Source: an uncultured Dorea sp.
GTDB taxonomy: Bacteria > Bacillota > Clostridia > Lachnospirales > Lachnospiraceae
Direction of reading: 5' to 3'
Length of the DNA: 5,617 nucleotides
NCBI GenBank assembly: GCA_910585725.1
Contig: CAJUFA010000066.1
Coordinates: 1 to 5,617, forward strand
A program made the translations under genes and the position numbers. The notes under the pieces were generated by a model. The model was not told the origin of the DNA, did no database searches, and was given only the letters and a program-made list of their open reading frames with translations. Every line of letters starts with the position of its first letter. Positions within the stretch are counted from its first letter, which is position 1. Below are positions 1 to 5,617 of this stretch, piece by piece.

Positions 1-670
1 CGGAGTATTCGTCTATATATTCCGCAACCTCCGATCCATGCTCCGTAACTATAAGAGTCATCTTCCCTTCATCAATTCCGTACAGAATCCGATCCATAAC
101 GATTGCCATCAGATACGTCACAATAACGCCATAGATGAAGCCGTCTATATCCTTGAACACCGCCAGGCTTCCCAGCAGGATCGTCGCCGTATCCAACACA
201 AAAGTTATAATTCCCAGCGTCACATGGGGCTTCACCTTCTTGATCGCCATACTGATAAAATCCTGCCCTCCCGTAGACGACCCGCGCATGAACACAATCG
301 CATATCCCGCGCCGCTTAAGACCCCCATACAAAGCGCGGCCAACAGCCGATTCCCCTCATATACCGGAAAAAGCGGCGCTATATAATCTATGAATACGGA
401 TGATATAATCATCGTTTTGACAGATTTAAAGAAAAAGCCCCGTCCCAAAAATCTGTAGCAGAATATGGCGACCGGAATATTTAAGACAACCGTCCCCACA
501 CCAACCGGAATCCCGAACAAATGGTACATGATAATCGCAATCCCGGAGAACCCTGCCACGGGGAAATCAGCGTTCAGGGCGAAGTTATAGATACCGACGG
601 CAATCAGCATACTCGCACCGATATCAACCAGAATATCCGTTCCCCATTCCTTCCATCTTATCTGTTTCAT
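1..670 (-). CDS. YitT-family multi-pass membrane protein, C-terminus cut by window edge
   Basis: Translating the minus strand from the ATG at 670 gives 223 uninterrupted residues to the left edge, beginning MKQIRWKEWGTDILVDIGAS. Hydrophobic stretches lie near residues 13-33, 38-53, 56-73, 86-102, 108-128, 150-171 and 178-195. The loop motif GSSTGGQDFI (130-139) and the segment after the last helix (GKMTLIVTE, from about 202) match the YitT family layout: a membrane domain followed by a small cytoplasmic DUF2179 domain. Most of that second domain lies outside the window. Family members are usually about 280-290 residues, so some 60-70 are probably missing. The start is well supported by an AAGGAGG Shine-Dalgarno at 679-685 with an 8-nt spacer. 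The biochemical function of the family is poorly defined and I infer no substrate. Bacteria often carry several paralogues, so no gene symbol is given. Its promoter and unusual leader are listed separately. Confidence 0.9.
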   Translation of the reverse strand, partial: MKQIRWKEWGTDILVDIGASMLIAVGIYNFALNADFPVAGFSGIAIIMYHLFGIPVGVGTVVLNIPVAIFCYRFLGRGFFFKSVKTMIISSVFIDYIAPLFPVYEGNRLLAALCMGVLSGAGYAIVFMRGSSTGGQDFISMAIKKVKPHVTLGIITFVLDTATILLGSLAVFKDIDGFIYGVIVTYLMAIVMDRILYGIDEGKMTLIVTEHGSEVAEYIDEYS

Positions 671-688
671 GATAACACCCTCCTTTTT

Positions 689-705
689 CCTGCAAAAATT
701 GCCGG
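689..705 (-). promoter_or_regulatory. Small hairpin just upstream of the yitT-like Shine-Dalgarno
   Basis: On the minus strand CCGGCAA (705-699) can pair with TTGCAGG (695-689) around a UUU loop, giving six pairs and one G-A mismatch. It ends 3 nt before the purine-rich Shine-Dalgarno stretch at 678-686, so it could affect ribosome access. The stem is short and may be chance; its GCAA/TTGC words also occur in the larger hairpin upstream. Confidence 0.25.
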
Positions 706-723
706 ATAGATTCAAATACATAT

Positions 724-765
724 AAAAAAAGCAACTGCAAACTATAAAATATAATTCGCAATTGC
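724..765 (-). terminator. Intrinsic-terminator-like hairpin at the 5' end of the yitT-like leader
   Basis: On the minus strand GCAATTGCGAA (765-755) pairs with TTTGCAGTTGC (741-731). This makes an 11-bp stem with two G-U wobbles and a 13-nt loop, followed at once by seven T (730-724). In the plus-strand direction the stem is poorer and no T tract follows, so the structure is directional. It lies between the predicted start of transcription (about 771) and the coding start (670), not at the end of a gene. It may therefore be a leader attenuator, the end of a tiny RNA of about 48 nt, or a protective 5' stem-loop. The stem is not GC-rich, so efficiency is uncertain. Confidence 0.55.
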
Positions 766-778
766 TCTTCTGATTATT

Positions 779-807
779 AGTATATCCACAAAACTTATAT
801 TTGTCAA
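779..807 (-). promoter_or_regulatory. Near-consensus sigma-A promoter for the yitT-like gene
   Basis: Read on the minus strand, TTGACA (807-802) is a perfect -35 box. It is followed after exactly 17 bp by TATACT (784-779), one mismatch from the TATAAT -10 consensus. Transcription should begin near 771, giving a leader of about 100 nt before the ATG at 670. A match this strong implies high basal initiation unless a repressor or the leader hairpin limits it. Confidence 0.8.
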
Positions 808-817
808 CAAGACAAAT
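799..817. promoter_or_regulatory. Perfect inverted repeat over the -35 box, candidate operator
   Basis: ATTTGTC (799-805) and GACAAAT (811-817) form a perfect 7-bp inverted repeat with a 5-nt spacer. The left arm and part of the spacer cover the -35 box of the minus-strand promoter at 802-807. This placement and symmetry are what a dimeric repressor site would show. I do not recognise a specific regulator's consensus, and no regulator gene lies in the window. Confidence 0.4.
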
Positions 818-823
818 TTTATC

Positions 824-851
824 TAAAGAAATTTCACGACTCTTCCGATAT
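824..851 (+). promoter_or_regulatory. Sigma-D (sigma-28) type promoter match for the coiled-coil gene
   Basis: TAAA (824-827), 16 bp, then TCCGATAT (844-851) resembles the motility sigma factor consensus TAAA-N15-GCCGATAT, matching every position except the first G of the -10 element, with a spacer within the tolerated range. Transcription would start near 858, about 130 nt before the ATG at 990. The CCGATAT word also forms one end of a long inverted repeat, so it could be coincidental. No better sigma-A promoter was found upstream of this gene. Confidence 0.45.
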
Positions 852-881
852 ATTTATATAAAGTTATATAAATATATTCGG
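845..881. repeat. Long AT-rich inverted repeat at the plus-strand promoter
   Basis: TATATTTATATAA (849-861) and TTATATAAATATA (864-876) are perfect inverted copies separated by AG. The symmetry extends outward through CCGA (845-848) and TCGG (878-881) with one bulged T, for 17 pairs in all. A second perfect palindrome, TTCGGCCGAA (877-886), overlaps its right end. Because the repeat spans the expected -10 box and start of transcription, it may act as an operator or a DNA structure rather than an RNA hairpin. AT-rich DNA throws up such repeats by chance more often, but the GC ends make this one less trivial. Confidence 0.6.
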
Positions 882-975
882 CCGAAAAGCATGCTCACCG
901 AAACAGTATTACATAGATATATTGCAGACGGCGCGCTGACAAACATTTATTTCAGAATTTCATACGGGACAGTAG

Positions 976-981
976 AGGAGG
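976..981 (+). promoter_or_regulatory. Ribosome binding site that fixes the start at 990
   Basis: A perfect AGGAGG sits 8 nt before the ATG at 990. The upstream in-frame candidates, TTG at 801 and ATG at 891, have nothing comparable, so this site decides the start. Confidence 0.85.
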
Positions 982-989
982 ATTTTACC

Positions 990-1721
990 ATGAGACTAGA
1001 TTTTTCACCTGCGCTGCGGGCTAACAATATGTTCAGTTCCTACCAGATCAATCGGAGCGCCGCAAACAAAGCCGGCGTTACTCACAAAGAAGAGACGGAA
1101 AGAAAAGATTCTTTTATGCGTTCACCCGCAAACAATACCAACGACTTCATCCAGAACCTGATGAAGCAGAAGTTGGATATCACCGATCGTAAGAACGCCC
1201 TGATCGCCGATACCAGAAAGAACGGCGCTTCCCTGGAGTCCATCAAGCCCCAGTTGGAGGCTTTTGACGAACAGCTTGCAAATATCGATATCCAGATCTC
1301 GCAGGCGATGACGAAGGAACTGGAAAAACAGCGCGAGAAAGAAGGCCCGAAAGACGACGAGCCCAAGACGAAAGAAGAACTCCGATATGAGAAGATGACC
1401 GACGTCGTAACCCTGTCGACGGATGCCCGGCATGTGAATCTGGTAGACTCCGTCAAAGGCAGCATCGACGGACGCATCAAGACCCTGGAATCCGAGATCG
1501 AGATTGACAACTCACGCAAGGACACATTAGAAGGCGCCTCCGCTTATAAATTGGAACAATTATCCGAATTAAAGCAAAGATCCGCCAAACTGGAGGCCGA
1601 CATTGGTTTCCGGATGGCAGATATCGCAAACGAGATAGAAAAAGATAAGGATGAAACTTCCGAAGAGGAACTTTCTGCAAAGGACGAAGACGAAACTGCG
1701 GAAAACAGTGACAACGAATAA
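990..1721 (+). CDS. Uncharacterised coiled-coil protein, possibly FlxA-like
   Basis: I do not recognise this gene with confidence. The product is 243 residues, very rich in Glu, Lys, Asp and Gln, with no Cys or Trp, no signal peptide and no membrane segment, so a soluble cytoplasmic protein is expected. A Ser/Asn-rich N-terminus (1-50, starting MRLDFSPALRANNMF) is followed by a helical, probably coiled-coil segment (about 51-117), a charged linker (118-128), a second helical region (about 129-218), and a strongly acidic tail (219-243). The first helical block (FIQNLMKQKLDITDRK, then LEAFDEQLANIDIQISQ) recalls FlxA-like proteins of Clostridia in its Gln/Leu spacing, but this is inference from pattern only. 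A possible sigma-D promoter upstream would fit a motility-regulon gene. It is probably transcribed alone: divergent from its left neighbour and closed by a strong terminator on the right. An upstream extension to 801 is rejected for lack of a ribosome binding site. Confidence 0.85.
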   Translation: MRLDFSPALRANNMFSSYQINRSAANKAGVTHKEETERKDSFMRSPANNTNDFIQNLMKQKLDITDRKNALIADTRKNGASLESIKPQLEAFDEQLANIDIQISQAMTKELEKQREKEGPKDDEPKTKEELRYEKMTDVVTLSTDARHVNLVDSVKGSIDGRIKTLESEIEIDNSRKDTLEGASAYKLEQLSELKQRSAKLEADIGFRMADIANEIEKDKDETSEEELSAKDEDETAENSDNE

Positions 1722-1728
1722 AGACTAT

Positions 1729-1786
1729 AAGGCTGTTGGGAGCACAAAATATTATTCTCCTGACAGCCTTATTTCTATTTATTTTT
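1729..1786 (+). terminator. Intrinsic terminator between convergent genes
   Basis: AAGGCTGTTGGGAG (1729-1742) pairs with CTCCTGACAGCCTT (1757-1770) in a 14-bp stem with a 14-nt loop, followed by the T-rich run ATTTCTATTTATTTTT (1771-1786). In plus-strand RNA the two central non-Watson-Crick positions are G-U wobbles. In minus-strand RNA they become A-C mismatches and the following tract is less T-rich. The structure therefore chiefly ends the coiled-coil gene, though it lies just past the stop of the opposing polymerase gene (1775) and may also serve that transcript. Confidence 0.85.
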
Positions 1787-2974
1787 ATACATCCCTCGCG
1801 TCACGATCTCTTCCCCGTACTTCGCCCTCACTTTTTCAAGCGCATGATTGATCCTCTGCTTTTTCTCCCGCTTCGGATCCGGCTGGAACTGTGGATCGAA
1901 GATCGTCAACTGCTCCGGTTCGCCCTCCTCCGCAAGCTTCGCGCTGCGGATCCCCAGAAGACGGATGGGATTGCCGTCCCATAACTCTCGGAATAAAAGA
2001 ATTGCCTCCTGATAGATATCCTCATCCTGATTCGTCGCCCTATCTAACTGCTTCTGATGGGAAACACTCTCAAAAGTATGGTATTTAATCTCCACACTCA
2101 GCATCTTCGCCTTCTGTCCTGCCTTTCGAAGACGCCTTCCCACGCTCATCGCAAGCTTCCTAAGCTCTGCCGCCGCCTCTTCTTCCGTGACAGCATCCCT
2201 GGAAAGCGTGGCGGAATTGCCGATCCCTTTTGCTTCCCCTGGTTCCGGCTCCACGATATCATTGCCGATCCCATTCGCAAATTCCCATAATTTCCTCCCA
2301 TGGCTCTTAAGATGGAGTTCCAGGAGCCTTGGATCCATAACGGCAAGCTCGCCTATAGTATGTATCTCTAATTTCTGCAATATCTCTACGCTGGAACGGC
2401 CCGCCATGTAAAGCTTCGACACCGGAAGCGGCCACATCTTTACCTGTATCTCCTGGGGAAATAACGTATGAACCTTGTTCGGCTTCTCAAAATCCGACGC
2501 CATCTTTGCCAGCAGCTTGTTATCCGATATACCGACGTTCACCGTGAAACCAAAGCGCCGGTACACCTCATTCTTAATCTCCATAGCTCCTTCTATCGGT
2601 GAATGGTAATCTCTCGCCTTCTCTGTAAAATCCATATAGCACTCGTCCACGCTGACCTGTTCGATCACCGGCGTAAAGCTCTTAAGATACGTCATCAGGC
2701 GCTCGCTGTAACGGCGGTAAAGCTTATGGTCCGGCGATTCCATCACGAGTCCCGGACATTTGCGAAAGGCATTCGCAACGGGCTCTCCCGTGCGAATGCC
2801 GTATTTCTTAGCGGGAATAGACTTAGCCAGTACGACGCCATGCCGGGACTTCTGATCACCCCCGATGATCGAAGGGATTTCCCTCAAGTCCCTCTTCGCG
2901 CCGTTCTTCAATTCTTCTGCTGCCGTCCAGCTCAGATAGGCAGAATTCACATCGATATGAAATATCACCGGCAT
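1775..2974 (-). CDS. dinB: Y-family DNA polymerase (Pol IV / DinB type)
   Basis: This 399-residue protein is a translesion polymerase of the UmuC/DinB superfamily, which copies past damaged bases with low fidelity and no proofreading. Catalytic metal ligands are visible as D8 in FHIDVNSAY and D110-E111 in SVDECYMDF. Y13 sits at the steric-gate position that excludes ribonucleotides. Further landmarks are the fingers segment around GGDQKSRHGVVLAKS (38-52), the palm motif GISDNKLLAKMASD (148-161), a helix-hairpin-helix region (about 188-212) and the little-finger domain (about 250-350). QLTIF (355-359) is a likely beta-clamp binding motif. It is followed by about 40 residues ending in ALEKVRAKYG, an arrangement known from Gram-positive UmuC-like relatives. 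N10 replaces the Asp of the common DMDCFF motif, and the usual GIG of the hairpin is MAG here, so this is a divergent subgroup. A GAGGGG ribosome binding site (2985-2990) precedes the ATG. No LexA-type box was seen upstream. Confidence 0.93.
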   Translation of the reverse strand: MPVIFHIDVNSAYLSWTAAEELKNGAKRDLREIPSIIGGDQKSRHGVVLAKSIPAKKYGIRTGEPVANAFRKCPGLVMESPDHKLYRRYSERLMTYLKSFTPVIEQVSVDECYMDFTEKARDYHSPIEGAMEIKNEVYRRFGFTVNVGISDNKLLAKMASDFEKPNKVHTLFPQEIQVKMWPLPVSKLYMAGRSSVEILQKLEIHTIGELAVMDPRLLELHLKSHGRKLWEFANGIGNDIVEPEPGEAKGIGNSATLSRDAVTEEEAAAELRKLAMSVGRRLRKAGQKAKMLSVEIKYHTFESVSHQKQLDRATNQDEDIYQEAILLFRELWDGNPIRLLGIRSAKLAEEGEPEQLTIFDPQFQPDPKREKKQRINHALEKVRAKYGEEIVTRGMYKNK

Positions 2975-3010
2975 CTTAATCTATCCCCTCAGATTTATCA
3001 TTCACAGACT
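2975..3010 (-). promoter_or_regulatory. Short clpB-dinB junction with ribosome binding site
   Basis: Only 36 nt separate the TAA of clpB (3011-3013) from the ATG of the polymerase gene. They contain GAGGGG at 2985-2990, 10 nt before the start, but no hairpin with a T tract and no clear promoter. Co-transcription with clpB is the simplest reading; a promoter inside the 3' end of clpB cannot be excluded. Confidence 0.6.
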
Positions 3011-5614
3011 TTACTCCCGCCGGCCCGCCGTATTCGACGCATAAGCCTGCAGTTTTCCATCCGCGGCGTCGATTGTGATCGTATCCTGCGCGCCTACGTC
3101 TCCTTCGAGCATCAGCCGCGCCGCCAGCGTCTCCACGTTCTTCTGCAGATAACGCTTCAGCGGTCTCGCGCCGTAAGTCGGATCATATCCTCCTTCAACC
3201 ACGTAATTCTTCGCCGTTTCCGTAAGAGATATGGAAATCTCTTTGTCCGCCAGACGTCTGTTAACATCCGCGATTAATAATTCAATAATGTCATAAATAT
3301 TCTCCTTCGTCAATGGTTTAAACAGAATCATCTCGTCCAGGCGGTTTAAAAATTCCGGTCTGAAATGCGCCCTCAGATCATTCATGACCAGCTTCTGGCT
3401 CTCTTCGCTGATATTTCCCTGTCCGTCGATCCCCTCTAACAGATAAGACGAACCGATATTCGACGTCATGATCAAGATCGTATTCCTAAAATCGACGGTA
3501 CGCCCCTGAGAATCCGTAATCCTTCCGTCATCCAATACCTGCAGCAGGACATTGAACACATCCGGATGCGCTTTCTCCACCTCATCAAAAAGCACGACCG
3601 AATATGGTTTCCGTCTGACTGCTTCTGTCAACTGACCGCCCTCGTCATATCCGACGTATCCCGGAGGCGCTCCAATCAGGCGAGATACCGAATATTTCTC
3701 CATATATTCGCTCATATCGATACGCACCATATTGCTCTCGTCGTCAAAGAGACTCTCCGCCAGCGCTTTCGCAAGCTCTGTCTTGCCTACTCCGGTAGGA
3801 CCAAGGAACAAGAATGACCCGATGGGTTTCGTAGGATCTTTGATTCCTGCTTTTGAACGAATGATGGCTTCCGTTACGAGTTCCACTCCCTCGTCCTGTC
3901 CGATCACACGCTTATGAAGCTCCTGTGCGAGATGAAGCGTCTTGCTCCGTTCGCTCTCATTCAGTTTCGCAACCGGTATTCCGGTCCAGCGGGACACAAT
4001 CTTGCCTATCTCATCATCCGTCACACTCTCATGCACCAGAGACTTATCCTCATCTTTTACTTTCGCCTCTTCCTGCTCAAGCTGCTTCTGTAACTGCGGA
4101 AGCCTTCCATATTGCAGCTCCGCCGCTTTATTCAGATCATAGGACTGCTGAGCCTTCTCAATGTCCTTATTCACCTGCTCGATCTCTTCTCTTAACTTCC
4201 GGACACGCTCTACGTCTACCTTCTCGTTGTCCCACTGAGCCTTCTTTCCTGCGAATACTTCCCGAAGTTCCGCCAGTTCCTGCTGCAGATGATCCAGTCT
4301 CTCCCTGCTCAGGCGATCGTCCTCCTTCTTAAGCGCGGCTTCCTCAATCTCCATCTGCATAATCTTCCTCTGCAGCTCGTCCAGTTCCGCGGGCATAGAA
4401 TCCAGCTCCGTCTTAATCAGCGCGCACGCCTCGTCCACCAGGTCAATCGCCTTATCCGGAAGAAACCGGTCGGAAATATAACGCTCTGACAGCGTTGCCG
4501 CGGCCACCAGCGCTCCGTCCGTAATCTTCACTCCGTGGAATACCTCATACCGCTCCTTCAGCCCTCTTAAAATAGAGACAGCATCCTCCACCGTCGGCTC
4601 GTCCACCTGCACCGGCTGGAACCTGCGCTCCAGGGCGGCGTCTTTCTCGATATACTGGCGGTATTCATCCAACGTCGTCGCACCGATACAGTGAAGCTCG
4701 CCCCTCGCCAGCATCGGCTTTAGCATATTGCCCGCGTCCATGGCTCCGTCTGTCTTGCCTGCTCCTACGATAGTGTGCAGCTCGTCAATAAAGAGGATGA
4801 TCCTCCCGTCGCTGTTCTTCACATCCTCAAGAACTGCTTTCAACCGCTCCTCGAACTCCCCGCGGTATTTGGCTCCCGCCACCAGCGCCCCCATATCCAG
4901 GGAAAAGATTGTCTTATCCTTCAGTCCCTCCGGCACATCGCCGCGGACGATCCGCTGCGCCAATCCTTCTACTACCGCGGTCTTACCAACACCCGGCTCA
5001 CCGATCAGGACCGGATTGTTCTTCGTCTTCCTGGAAAGGATGCGGATTACATTACGTATCTCCGAATCACGTCCGATCACAGGGTCCAGTTTCTGCTCTC
5101 TCGCCCGTTCCACCAGATCTGAACCATATTTGTTCAGCGTATCGTAGGTGTCCTCCGGATTATCGCTGGTCACCCGCTGATTCCCTCTCACCGTAGACAA
5201 TGCCCTTAGGAAATCATCCCTCTTAATCCCTGTCTCCCGGAAGATATTCTTAAGTTCTCTGTTCGGATGCCTTAAGAGAGACAAGAAGAGATGCTCCACC
5301 GAGACATATTCGTCTCCCATCTGCTTCGCCTCGTCCTCGGCATGAATCAACGCTTTATTCAGATCCTGCCCCACAAATTGCTGGGCGCCCTGCACCTTGG
5401 TACGCTTCCTCAACGCTTCTTCCGTACGATTGATGATTATATTCCTGTCAATTCCCATCTTCTCCATAAGTTTAAGAATCAGGCTGTCATCCTGAGTAAG
5501 AAGCGCATACAGAAGATGCTCCTGTTCGATCTCCTGATTCCCATATTCCAATGCCGTTCGCTCGCACTCCTGGACTGCCTGCATGGATTTCTGCGTAAAT
5601 TTATTTATATTCAT
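3011..5614 (-). CDS. clpB: ATP-dependent protein disaggregase ClpB
   Basis: ClpB is a hexameric AAA+ chaperone that works with DnaK to pull polypeptides out of aggregates after heat or other stress. The 867-residue product is full length (E. coli ClpB has 857). In order it shows: a double Clp N-domain (about 1-145); a first ATPase domain with Walker A GEPGVGKT (205-212), pore-loop Tyr250 in GAKYRGEF, Walker B ending D277-E278 and arginine fingers R330-R331; the long coiled-coil middle domain (about 409-525) that marks ClpB rather than ClpA or ClpX; and a second ATPase domain with Walker A GPTGVGKT (605-612), pore-loop Tyr653 in GYVGY, Walker B ending D677-E678, arginine finger R758 and sensor-2 R817 in GARPLKR. 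No ClpP-docking IGF/IGL loop is evident, as expected for a non-degrading chaperone. All key residues are intact. The ATG is 3 bp inside the window edge, so its ribosome binding site and any heat-shock operator (CIRCE or CtsR) cannot be seen. Confidence 0.97.
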   Translation of the reverse strand: MNINKFTQKSMQAVQECERTALEYGNQEIEQEHLLYALLTQDDSLILKLMEKMGIDRNIIINRTEEALRKRTKVQGAQQFVGQDLNKALIHAEDEAKQMGDEYVSVEHLFLSLLRHPNRELKNIFRETGIKRDDFLRALSTVRGNQRVTSDNPEDTYDTLNKYGSDLVERAREQKLDPVIGRDSEIRNVIRILSRKTKNNPVLIGEPGVGKTAVVEGLAQRIVRGDVPEGLKDKTIFSLDMGALVAGAKYRGEFEERLKAVLEDVKNSDGRIILFIDELHTIVGAGKTDGAMDAGNMLKPMLARGELHCIGATTLDEYRQYIEKDAALERRFQPVQVDEPTVEDAVSILRGLKERYEVFHGVKITDGALVAAATLSERYISDRFLPDKAIDLVDEACALIKTELDSMPAELDELQRKIMQMEIEEAALKKEDDRLSRERLDHLQQELAELREVFAGKKAQWDNEKVDVERVRKLREEIEQVNKDIEKAQQSYDLNKAAELQYGRLPQLQKQLEQEEAKVKDEDKSLVHESVTDDEIGKIVSRWTGIPVAKLNESERSKTLHLAQELHKRVIGQDEGVELVTEAIIRSKAGIKDPTKPIGSFLFLGPTGVGKTELAKALAESLFDDESNMVRIDMSEYMEKYSVSRLIGAPPGYVGYDEGGQLTEAVRRKPYSVVLFDEVEKAHPDVFNVLLQVLDDGRITDSQGRTVDFRNTILIMTSNIGSSYLLEGIDGQGNISEESQKLVMNDLRAHFRPEFLNRLDEMILFKPLTKENIYDIIELLIADVNRRLADKEISISLTETAKNYVVEGGYDPTYGARPLKRYLQKNVETLAARLMLEGDVGAQDTITIDAADGKLQAYASNTAGRRE

Positions 5615-5617
5615 AGT

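Larger units (their letters stand above)
671..989. other. Divergent intergenic control region, no gene seen
   Basis: These 319 bases separate the divergent starts at 670 (minus) and 990 (plus). They are clearly more AT-rich than the flanking genes. An open frame in phase with the plus-strand gene runs back to a TTG at 801, with an ATG at 891. Neither has a convincing ribosome binding site, and the stretch contains promoter-like and palindromic sequence, so I treat it as non-coding. Between 887 and 970 I see no further element I can support: no recognisable riboswitch core, small-RNA terminator or second clear promoter. Confidence 0.75.

Noticed and set aside
936..965. Alternative sigma-A promoter (CTGACA with a TTCATA or TCATAC -10)
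   Set aside because: The -10 element is poor, and a start this close to the ribosome binding site would leave almost no leader. Not strong enough to annotate.
885..975. Possible riboswitch in the 5' leader of the coiled-coil gene, considered for cyclic di-GMP because of the motility link
   Set aside because: I found none of the conserved core words of the GEMM-I or GEMM-II classes and no convincing multi-stem layout.
801..989. N-terminal extension of the coiled-coil gene, starting at TTG 801 or ATG 891
   Set aside because: The frame is open but there is no ribosome binding site before either codon. The region holds promoter-like and palindromic DNA, and the ATG at 990 has a perfect AGGAGG at ideal spacing.
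1082..1525. Minus-strand open frames opposite the coiled-coil gene
   Set aside because: The Ser/Phe/Leu-rich translation is an antisense shadow of a Lys/Glu-rich protein, with no supported ribosome binding site.
2603..3277. Long plus-strand open frame across the clpB-dinB junction
   Set aside because: It is antisense to two well-supported genes, has no family-like motifs, and its sequence looks like a reverse translation of them.
3925..4332. Plus-strand open frame inside clpB
   Set aside because: It lies opposite the ClpB middle domain. Its Ser/Pro/His-rich translation is what antisense reading of Glu/Gln/Leu-rich coding sequence yields.
5612..5617. Heat-shock operator upstream of clpB
   Set aside because: Only 3 bases upstream of the start codon are present, so nothing can be said.

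Overview
The window reads as chromosomal DNA from a low-to-mid GC Firmicute, most likely a clostridial gut-type bacterium (Lachnospiraceae-like). This is inferred from strong AGGAGG-type ribosome binding sites, a YitT-family membrane protein, a Gram-positive style DinB polymerase beginning MPVIFHIDVNSAYLSW, and an AT-rich intergenic region between balanced-GC genes. No mobile element, CRISPR array, tRNA or rRNA is visible.

Layout: (1) Positions 1-670, minus strand, hold the N-terminal 223 codons of a YitT-family multi-pass membrane protein whose C-terminal domain runs off the left edge. (2) Positions 671-989 are a divergent intergenic region and the most structured non-coding part of the window. 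It has a near-consensus sigma-A promoter for the yitT-like gene, a perfect 7-bp inverted repeat over its -35 box, and a terminator-like hairpin plus seven U at the very start of that gene's leader. Facing the other way are a sigma-D (sigma-28, motility type) promoter match and a long AT-rich inverted repeat that overlaps its -10 box. (3) Positions 990-1721, plus strand, encode an unrecognised, charged, coiled-coil protein of 243 residues with no Cys or Trp. (4) A strong terminator hairpin at 1729-1786 separates this gene from the convergent minus-strand genes. (5) Positions 1775-2974 (minus) encode a Y-family translesion DNA polymerase (DinB/Pol IV type). (6) Positions 3011-5614 (minus) encode the full-length disaggregase ClpB, which starts 3 bp from the right edge.

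How the genes relate: clpB and dinB lie head-to-tail with a 36-nt gap and no visible terminator, so they look like a two-gene stress unit pairing protein disaggregation with tolerance of damaged DNA. The coiled-coil gene and the yitT-like gene are divergently transcribed from a shared control region of about 320 bp. There is no strong evidence of a wholly new system. The least explained parts are the control region at 671-989 and the orphan coiled-coil gene whose promoter may belong to the motility regulon.
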